Source: Narthecium ossifragum
Lineage: Eukaryota > Streptophyta > Magnoliopsida > Dioscoreales > Nartheciaceae
Assembly: GCA_963920575.1 (NCBI GenBank)
Contig: OY986969.1
Location: forward strand, 13,842,615-13,906,614
Length of the DNA: 64,000 nt
Direction: 5' to 3'
This document shows positions 55,021 through 64,000 of the stretch, piece by piece. How positions within the stretch are numbered: position 1 is the stretch's first letter; every line of letters begins with the position of its first letter. The notes below the pieces were generated by a model, which was not told the origin of the DNA, searched no databases, and saw only the letters and a list, made by a program, of their open reading frames with translations. The position numbers were made by a program, and so were the translations under genes.

Positions 55021-56721
55021 CATCATTTGTTCTTGTTCACGCTGATTTTCGTCGGAGTCGGTGAAAACACTTTAAATCTTGATGAACATGGACGTGAATT
55101 CTCCAACCTCATCGATGTACAAGAGAGGGTGCTATCAAGCGAGAAAAGTATTCGATGAAGAGCTAGCCAATCATGAAAAAAAACAAGTGATTTTGTTCTG
55201 ACGGCACCAATAAGTGGCACCATCGAAAGGATAATTTTACTAATTACTAACACGGCACCATGAAAAATGGCTCCGTTAACAACTTGCAAGGAACTTACAA
55301 AAGGAAACAATTGCTAAAACGGCACTGAGGACGGTTCCATCAGATGATCACTAGAATCCAAGGGCCGCAGTCACGACGGCAGCGGTACAAAGATGCAAGT
55401 CTGGGCTACAAAGGCTAACTTCTACTCCTAAGATTACAAAGAATCTACTCCTAAACTTCAAAGAGTTTGTGCTCTGGTTTGATTTTGTGAGAGAGTTCTT
55501 CTTCTTTATTGCTTCACTTTTATACATGGCTTGAGATAACTTCCAAGCAACTGCTCTTAAACTGTTCCCATGATCTCCAAACTGCTTCTATGATCTCATT
55601 TGATTGCTCCAATCTCACCACATGTTCCATGCCTTCCCTCAACTTCTAGATAGCTAAGCCCATGATCCACACATCCATCTCTGCTTCTTTCTGTTCCATT
55701 TTTTGGCAATTTCACCATATTAATAAAATTGCCACAAGAATTAAACTGCATTTCGGTTCACCATAGCATTCGATTTTGGGAAAACCTAAAAAACAAAAAA
55801 TGTAGATCATCAACTTATCTTTCTAATCGTCAAAGAATAAGCTCATTTGGATATCAGATGAAAAGGTTATGATTAAAATACTCTAACTATGCTGGAAGTT
55901 GGATGGATGTATTCGTCCATGGACGATGTCGTCCAACTTTTCCATTTCAGTCTATGATAACCTTCAAATTCGCTAAAACTCTAAGAACTAAAATTGTAGC
56001 TCTTCGAATGATCTGTCCAACGATCTAAGAATCCCTTCATTTGGATAATAGATGACAAAGTTATGGAGAAAATACTTACTGTATTGAAGATCAAGAGATG
56101 GACGAATTAGTCCATGGATGATTTCATCAAATCTTCCACTGTTTTCATCCCTAATGTCATATTGTAGCTTTTCGATTCCTCTTTCCAATGGCTAAAGAAT
56201 TGTTTAATTTGGACACCGAATGAAGAAGTTATGGACGAAAAACCTTTCCCTTATCACAAAAAGGGGATGCACCAAACGATATGAACCAAAAGGGGGACGA
56301 ATTAGTCCATGGAGGATTTCATCCAATCTTCCAATGTTTTCATCCATAGTGTCATGTTGTAGCTTTTCGATTCCTCTTTCCAATGGTTAAAGAATTGTTT
56401 AATTTGGACACTGAATGAAGAAGTTATGGACGAAAAACCTTTTGGACACTGAATGAAGAAGTTATGGACGAAAAACCTTTCCCTTATCACAAAAAGAGGA
56501 TACACCAAATGATATCAACAAAAAGGGGAATGCGCGAAAATGAGATATGGCCGAAAATGCATCACAACGAAATGAGATATGGCCGAAAATGCATCACAGT
56601 GAAATGAGAAAAGGAGGAAAATGGTTTCGGCCATGCATTTACTAGTTGACCATCGCTTGCTTCTATTGCAAATTTCACACACTATTTTGAAATATGGAGA
56701 AGTTGTCAATATCAAACTTGT
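55021..56721. repeat. AT-rich tandem repeat, unit 2 (broken by H)
   Basis: Aligns with unit 1 at an offset of about 2115-2135 bp (ATCGAAAGGATAATTTTACTAA against GTCGAAAGATAATTTTTTACTAA; GGCTTGAGATAACTTC in both). It carries extra inner duplications: about 197 bp (56099 and 56297), about 45 bp (GACACTGAATGAAGAAGTTA, 56407 and 56444) and about 40 bp (GAGATATGGCCGAAAATGCA, 56541 and 56575). Element H cuts it at 56722. Confidence 0.7.
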
Positions 56722-59323
56722 TGTCACGCCCCGAGCCAAAACCCCATCCGGATCGTAACGTGAGCCAACCTAACACGAATCAACCCTATGGCACAAGATT
56801 TAATTGATACAATAATACTGTTAGGAATTTAAACAAACAGCGAGTGAAGTTTTATATAATTTATTCCTTGAATACAATGATTTATATATCATGATATAGA
56901 ACGGTAAATAAAGCTGTAGAAAAAACTCCTCAAACCTCCAAAATCCTCAATCTCTGTGAGAATGTCACACCATTGTCTAGAAGACCATCTGAAGAAGGAA
57001 CTGTATCAGTACCTACATCGCCGATGTAGCGATGCAGCCTAGATAGGGTGACCAACAAAACTCAGTAAGGTTATACTCTACGTCACATAGAAAACAACAG
57101 TGTCGTTCTCTATCAAAGTCCAAGGAGCGCCCTAATGTCTACAACAACATCGCCGATTCCCCGAGGGCTCCTATCCAGGTCACCTTCACCCAACGCTGAA
57201 ACAAGGGGGATGATCATCCACTGATACGGACAAAAGGTTCGCACATCGCCGCTACACTCACTATTGACCCTCATCGCCTAACCACCCCTCGTACGGGGAC
57301 ACAAGTCAGAGACATCGACAACCACCCTTGACGCTTGGCGCCGGGAGAATCGACACGACCTCTACACCTCCAAACATAACAAGATCCAAGGTCTACTACA
57401 CAAGAACCTCAAATGATAGCAAACATGACCAACTGACAACTATCACGCCTAAAGCCTTAACTAACCAAACCCCAGTCTTAGGGCTAGATCCGGGCTACCC
57501 GAGACCCCCGGATCGACGATACTTTCATTGCCCTTATTCTAACCCTGAATGCCTCTAATGCAAACATTATACATGAATCTACACAATCAACTAGGTTAGG
57601 TGTCTCTACATGGCATTTCATAATACAAGTCAAGTATAGCATGCAACATACCAAAGGAGAGCTAACAATAAAGTATAGTTAAGGACTAAGTATTACATAA
57701 ACTATAAATGAGGCTAATAAGGCATAGAGCATAATATAGCTAAACATTACCAACCCATCAAGGGTTCATAAGCATCCAAGCTATACAAAGCCAAGCTCAC
57801 ATAGAACCATCCATCCACTTCTCATGAGCGTACCTCCAAGTCATTCCACATAGGTATAAACATGGTATAACAACCATCCATGCCCTCCAAGGGCTCTCTA
57901 GCATTCCTAAACTAGGAAAATCAAACCATGCATGCTATCAATCACACATGCTATTAGCCAAACAAATAACGAATTACGGATATCATATCATGGATTTGAC
58001 TCAGCATTCAATGACATGTCACTTCACAATACACGGGCTAACCATAGCTCATAACATGCTAAAACAGGTAGACATAATATTAAGGCATGGTAAAGAACTA
58101 AATACAACATAACTACACATGCCTCTATGAGGCTAAACATCAAGCTATGCAATCAATTAGACATTCAATAATGTCCCACATTCAACCTCTAATAAATATT
58201 ATCACAAACATCATAAGAGCAGCAAACTTTCTGTCTTGATTATACTAAATATTCCCGATGGGCATGACTCCCCCAATTCACCACAAGCCTACGTAAGGCT
58301 TGGACAATATGGCCTAATAGATTTAGTATATACATATATATATAGCATGCATCAATTTGACATAAACCCCCAACTTGCATGAAATTTAGCAATTAACTAA
58401 ACATTCCATAATTCTCCCATAAATACTCCAAGTTTCATGAAAAACTAGCATGCTAACTCAATTGATCAATACTGGAATCATACCCAAAAATCAAATCGAA
58501 AGAAGTTTAAAAAACTGATAAAAACCAGCCATATAAACCTGCTCTGCTAGTCTGGATTGATCCCAACCAGTTGGATCCCAACTGGTTTGATAGAGCCGGT
58601 CTTCTACTTGGAGCATAACAAATCTCGATGAAAAACCGATCAAATCTCTATCAAACAATGTCGGAACGTGATGAAACTTGGAGCATAACAAATCTAAGTG
58701 TAACTAAGCATACTAGTGGTGAGAAATCAACAAAATAAGCCCAATCCAAACTATTATGGCCTAAACTTAGGTTTAGGGGTAGAAACCCTAGCTTCAAGCT
58801 AATGTTGCTTCCTAGATTTAGGATGGCCTCAATCTAGCTCCCTCTAAGCTTTGGCCGCCTCCAATCCACGGATTCACCCATTTGAGCTCCCAAGAACCCT
58901 CTCTCTATCAGCACCCTCTCTCACCTCGAACCGTAAAAAAAAACCCTAAGGAGAGAAAAAGTTTAGATCTAAAATCACCCCTATATATAGTAGATGGTGC
59001 CAAGTGGCACCCATCAAAGCCTCAGGGGGGCTTATTATACCAAGTGGCACTCATCTAAGGCTTTAGGGGTTTATAGGGATAAATAATGTCATAATGATGA
59101 CATTAAAAGCCCAAATTGAGGTCTAACAACTACATGCACCACTCTTAAGGCCGTGTGTGTTTTAACGCATGTGAAACCCAACTCTGCAAGGGTAGATTAC
59201 CAAAATACATTTGAAGTTGCAACGATCGTCGCGATCGTTCAACAAAGCCAACCGAGCCAAACCAACCAAGCCATGCCCTCGACCTAACGTGGTCGAACCA
59301 TATTTGAGGAACGAGTACTCACA
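56722..59323 (-). repeat. 3' LTR of element H
   Basis: On the minus strand it begins TGTGAGTACTCG at 59323, after CTTTAAGGGTAATAGGT, and ends GGGGCGTGACA at 56722 (2602 bp). A TATA-like CTATATATAG is at 58981-58990. A perfect 10-bp dyad AACCAGTTGG-ATC-CCAACTGGTT at 58565-58587 takes the place of the GATCGATC cluster. No gene in it. Confidence 0.85.
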
Positions 59324-62300
59324 ACCTATTACCCTTAAAGGTAGTTCATCCGTGAAATTCGGTAAGGGTAGGGCCTAAAATAACGAAATAGAAACAAATG
59401 CCCACAACGGCCACACAACATACAAGATACACATCGGGGTAAGAACCACTTGGGACACTTTCTGCACATGCACTCCTAGCGCTCCCAAATCACCCCCTCA
59501 ACACCTCTGCACCTCCAAAGGACTAAAGCCAATGAAATCGTCTTGTCTCTCAAGACCAATCTATCCTGTCAAGAACCTGAACTGGCTACTCTTTGTGTAA
59601 TGTATCTGGCTCAATCTCGAATCATTGAATCTGAAGGTATATGATGAAATTGAACGACATCACCTAAACACAAGTACATGAAAGGTAGGATGAGTCTCTG
59701 CTGCATTCGAATATCTTGAAGGTGCCCCCAAACCTCGATGTTAACATACGTTTGCTGCAAAAATTAACTAGATCTCTACATGGAATCATCTTGAAGAACA
59801 CTCTGTCGTCAATTGTGACTCCAACCATCATCGCTTCGAATCTGTATAACTTTTCTGCCAACCTTGTGCCGTCGAAAGCTTCTGTCTGATCTGTGCTAAC
59901 CCTTCTAAAGATCGGATGGTGGTGTCTAAACCGGTGAGTGATGTTCTTATAACCTCTGCCCAAAAATCCGAAAAATGACATGAAATGCTGAACTATGCTT
60001 CAAATGATGAAATACCAAGCTGGACTGATAACTGCTATTGTAGGCGAACTTCACTGAGGGAAGGTACATCTCCCAATTGTCTCATGCATCAAGAGTACAT
60101 ATTCCAAGCATGTCCCCTAAGATCTTGATCGTCCTCTCTGACTGTCCGTCTGTCTGTGGATAGAAAGTTGTGGTGAAAGCCAACAATGCGTCTGTAAACA
60201 CCTGAAAGCCTCACCAAGACCTGTCTGTGAATCTGGGATCATGATCTAAAATAATGGAAACTGAAATACCATGCAATCTGATCATCTCTTTAATGTACAA
60301 ATGGCCAAACTACTCTGTGATATATGTACTCCTCATAAAAAATAATTGTGCCAATTTGATCAATCGATCAACAACGTCCCAAATCATATCCTGTCTTCTC
60401 TGAGTCCTCTGCAATCCGGTGACGACATTCATCATGATACGCTTTTACTTCCACTTTGGCACTGAAAGGGGCTGCAATGAGCATGTTGTCTATCGATGCT
60501 CCGACTTCACCTCCTGATAGGTGAAATAATGAGAAATAAACTCCATAATTGAACTCTGCATCTCATGCTACCAAAACTGATGACGATCATGAAATACCCT
60601 CGTGCATCCAGGATGGATAACAAAAGGAAAAGGGCGGAACTCTTGAATGACATCATCACACGACTTTGGAATTGCGTTTCGGCCTCTGAAGCACAACCAA
60701 CTCTCTGCGCTGTCTAGCCTTCATCCACATACCTGGGATTAATATGAGCACGGACCTCCATAAGCTTTGCATCGTCTCTTCACGTCACCATTACTCTGGA
60801 TTAAATATGGACATCCTCCGAGTAGCAAGGAAAACTGTCTGAATTCTGATCCTTGAAATCTTGTATTAACTGAATAACTGTCTCCATCCTTCACCACCAA
60901 TGAGCCATCAATCTCGCCAAAGCTGTTCTAATCCCTCTGGCATATATGCTCAAGACATCTGCTATGGCATTTGCCTTACCAGAATGATAACATAACCAAA
61001 ATTTATAATCCTTTAGCAACTCGAAGTTGCTATCACCCTTAAAGGCACTAACGTCAAAGTAAACACGACAACTTATGACTCATTTCGGGACGATCAACGC
61101 TGGCACACTAATCAATCTCATCCTTAGCTACAAGAAGGCCAACTCACAAGCGACATCCCAAACAAAAGAAACCGACTTCTTCGTCAACTTGGTCAATGAT
61201 CTTGCGATCTGAAGAAGTCTCTGATGAACCTCTTGTAGTACCTAGCCAAACTCAAGAAGCTGCAAACTTTAAACACCGTTTTCGACCTTTGCCACCATAA
61301 AACTACCTCGATCTTAACTGGATCGACTGATATATGTCCCGTTGACATAACAAGCCCAAGAAACTTCACTTTTGGAAGCCGAATCTCGCACAAGAAGCCT
61401 CATAACACCGATACTCCTTCGGCAACTGCAATGCGACCCCCAAATATTGCTTGTGCTCCTCCTCAGTGCACGATGGATAGGGTTTCATCGACAAAAACTG
61501 CCATACGCTGATCAAGGAAATGCCTAAAGGTTCTCTACATCAGGCACACAAACACCGCATGCATGTCTGCCGGTCCAAACGGCATAACCATGAACTCATA
61601 CAATTTATATCCGATCTGAAATGTCACCCTTAGAATGTCGCAATCCGAATCCTCATATGATAGTAGCTAGTGTGAAGTCCAGCTTTCGAGAAGATTAACA
61701 GAACTCTCAACTGATAAATATGATGTCGATGCACTGCAACGGGCACGTACTCCTCGGTGCACTGCTGTTCAGCTCCCCGACATCCAGGCACATACGGAAG
61801 GAACCATCCGCAAAGAGAACTAGAACACTCTGAAGCAATACACTAGGGTGGAAGAAGTCTCGAGCTATCAATATGGGCAACTGAGTCCTCGGACCTTTCT
61901 ATTCTATTGTATTGGTATCTGCATGCAAACCGACAATGATCTAGAGTGCCCGGAAGAATCTGGATCCCAAACTCGGTTTCCCGTGAAGCCGATAACCCAG
62001 GAAAGTCCTAAAAAAACAGTTGTACAACCAAGAACAATGCGAGGGAAACCTCCTCTCCTGAGTATCCCCAAGAACATTGGGAAGGAGTTCATCATGACCA
62101 TGTGAACAAGTCCCTGCACTTGACAACCAGAAGGCTCGCCAACCCGCGACCTTCAATGAGAGCAAAACAAACATTGTCAAGTATACTCACAACACCTTCC
62201 CACGACCCAAGCAAACACAACTCGGTACGCAAACAACCAGACCAAATCGAGAAAGCCATCAAACTCCAACGTATCCCACACGTGGGCGACGAGCACGTAG

Positions 62301-62671
62301 AGGTCCCCAACCTCTAGCAAACCAACCGACAAGAGCTACCCGCCCAAACTCATGTCCCAACCAATGGCTGCTCCCAAAGTCACACCCGACTCTAGTCTCA
62401 AGCCAACTCGCCCGCATGGGGAAGACTCACAAGGGGAAACCCAGAGCCACAAGAAAACCACAAGTCGTGAGAAGCTCCGGAAGTTGAAGGTTAAAGCCGA
62501 AAGTCAAAGACAGTGGATCTGGAACTGGCTGGTGCTGAAGCTGCTTTCTCATTTGACGTATGTGAACCCTGGCCAGACCGGTCGCTGCATGATCTCCAAC
62601 AAGTGGCTATCTAAAATATGAACTCCGCTATGCTATAGGTACCTGCCCCAACGGAGCTATCAAGCTAATGT
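59324..62671 (-). pseudogene. pol: gag-pol of element H, degenerate
   Basis: Minus-strand fragments. RT thumb: VKFLGLVMSTGHISVDPVKIEVVLWW then YYKRFIRDF (61193-61393). Integrase C-terminus: RFRHHHPIFRRVSTDQTEAFDG, GVTIDDRVFF, SRFGGTFKIFE (59664-59981). RNase H traces are at about 60930-61060. The 61850-62670 part aligns with F at 16990-17870 (for example GGTACCTGCCCCAAC in both), but I cannot identify zinc knuckle or protease residues in it. Stops and indels are frequent throughout. Confidence 0.72.
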
Positions 62672-64000
62672 TGTCGCGCCCCGAACGGCGAAAGCCCAAC
62701 CGGGCCGGGCAACGCGAACCGAAACCTAACAAACCGCGAAAAATATTGGCGATGGTTCCCTCTAACCTATTAGTCTCCCTAACAAACATCACAAACACCA
62801 TCAATTTAAAAAAGACATAATTAAATTACAAGCCTCGAACATCAGAGTACAAAACCCAAGTGAATTTAGTATACATATCCTCGGAGAGGGGAAGATCCAA
62901 ATACAACATTACTCCCGTAGGAGGCTATCTAACATAGGTTAAAAGCAGTAAAAGATCACCACCTCTCAGACTCCCCCTGGCGCCCCGCACCGCCGACCAA
63001 CTGCCTGATAGGGGCCACAGAAGAAGAACTGATGCCTGCACCTGCAAAACGCAGCCCAGATAGGAGTGAGCATAAAGCTCAGTAGGGTTCTACACTACGA
63101 CACACAGAAGGAAGAGGGAAACGCAACAGTGTCGCCCTCAAGTAAGACCTGGGTGTATATAGGGGTCCCATAACCCCACCACGTGTCCCTGAGGCCCACG
63201 ATCATGGTCTTCCAGCAGAGCTAGTCACATGTCAGGTCACACTTAGTAAGCATGAAACAACACTGCAGACTCACAAGCAGGGAACGACACTGCAGGCGGG
63301 AAATGACACCGCTGAGTAGGCAACTCCTCTACTCAAGAGTCGTCATAGTGTAACACCGGCTACACCTTAGCATCCAACTTAAGGCCGACACGACCTCTAT
63401 AATCACCAAGCAACACGTGTACTAGTCATCTAGGCCTATCATCAAGTTTGACTGGACACCACAATTCGAACCGGGTCTAAATTACCCAACCCCGGTCCTA
63501 GGGCTAAATCCGAGCTTCTAGCCTCGGAATGGCGACCCACAGATCACCCACGCCCTAACCATGCAACCAATGCACAACAGGGAATGCATGCTATGAACAT
63601 ACACAAGATAAGAGGTAAGCATGCAACAGTATATTTAAGGTAGCATACAAGTCCAACTGTATCGCTGCAGCAGTACTACCAACCGCTGCCAGCCGATCCG
63701 CAGCGGGTCCCGACATTACGACGGGACCACGACCGTCAACCGCGGACTCCTGCAACGGGAAGCAACCCCGAAAACGCTCATGATCACTAAAATATAATAT
63801 TATATGTTTCACACATAATATTATTTAAATCACTAGAATCCTCTACTTAGAGGCTAATTGACCCCGTCGATCTGACATCCAAATGATGTCAGATTTAAGA
63901 TCCAACAGAGACGCCTGTAGAGAAACATACCGGAATCAATATATCTAAAATCGGGAAACATCCAACGGCTAGATTAACGGAAAAACACTAATCAAAACCG
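62672..64000 (-). repeat. C-family LTR, reverse, running off the window
   Basis: Starts TGTCGCGCCCCG directly against element H and follows the C-family LTR backwards: CTCCCGTAGGAGGC (62920), CCTGCACCTGCAAAACGCAG (63033), AATATAATATTATAT (63790). The LTR start would lie beyond 64000, so solo or full-length status is unknown. Confidence 0.9.

Larger units (their letters stand above)
56722..62671 (-). mobile_element. Degenerate Ty3/gypsy element H, reverse-oriented
   Basis: 3' LTR 56722-59323 and decayed gag-pol 59324-62671, minus strand. Inserted in repeat unit 2 (the flank AGTTGTCAATATCAAACTTG matches 54285-54304 of unit 1). On the right it ends at another reverse LTR at 62672, so its own 5' LTR is not seen and no target duplication can be shown. 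Closest relative in the window is element F. Confidence 0.75.

Noticed and set aside
55023..55310. 95-residue minus-strand frame
   Set aside because: It lies in the AT-rich tandem repeat, and the matching part of unit 1 does not keep the frame.

Overview
The window is a piece of a flowering-plant nuclear genome made almost entirely of nested LTR retrotransposons. Three things point to this: plant-type Ty3/gypsy polyproteins (a chromovirus pol of Tekay/Del type ending in a chromodomain, and Athila-type gag and protease), primer sites complementary to plant initiator tRNA-Met, and a Cassandra-like miniature retrotransposon carrying 5S rRNA sequence. I found no host gene, no tRNA gene and no real rRNA gene. 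The species cannot be named from this window.

Layout. The background from about 1574 to 52750 is one old Athila-type element (D), with leader, gag, protease, a long 3' spacer and a 3' LTR, cut apart by later insertions. Element B (2876-33480, Tekay-type, TSD CCAAC) sits in D's gag. Element C (4882-23693, same pol type, TSD GTTAG/TTTAG) sits in B's 5' LTR. Reverse-oriented element F (about 8046-17905) sits in C, where about 0.85 kb of C gag/protease is missing. Element G (about 12806-16852) sits in F. This makes five levels of nesting. B's 3' LTR is split by a solo LTR (30989-33380, TSD ACTAT). D's protease is split first by an LTR complex (34517-44162), which itself contains two solo LTRs (38216-40595, TSD AGCAA; 40779-43634, TSD CGTTT), and then by another solo LTR (44317-46653, TSD ATGCA). 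D's 3' spacer holds a truncated hAT DNA transposon (49358-51216). To the left of D lie a second Athila gag fragment (E), the Cassandra-like element and an LTR fragment. To the right lie an AT-rich 2.1-kb tandem repeat (about 52930-56721), reverse-oriented element H (56722-62671) and the start of another reverse LTR that runs off the window.

None of the coding regions is intact. C pol is the best kept: it stays in one frame for 3.2 kb and carries only seven in-frame stops. B and C have closely similar gag-pol but LTRs that differ through most of their middle.

The most unusual signal is in the LTRs. Several LTR families carry clusters of self-complementary motifs built on GATCGATC (roughly 65 hand-counted copies against about one expected). 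One cluster lies at nearly the same place, about 150-350 bp from the LTR start, and often a second lies farther in. The outer bases differ between families but dyad symmetry is kept. Most of the LTRs also share a hairpin about 50 bp from their start (about 115 bp in the G subfamily) in which subfamilies differ by a compensatory base pair, and a block that looks like a 3' splice site.
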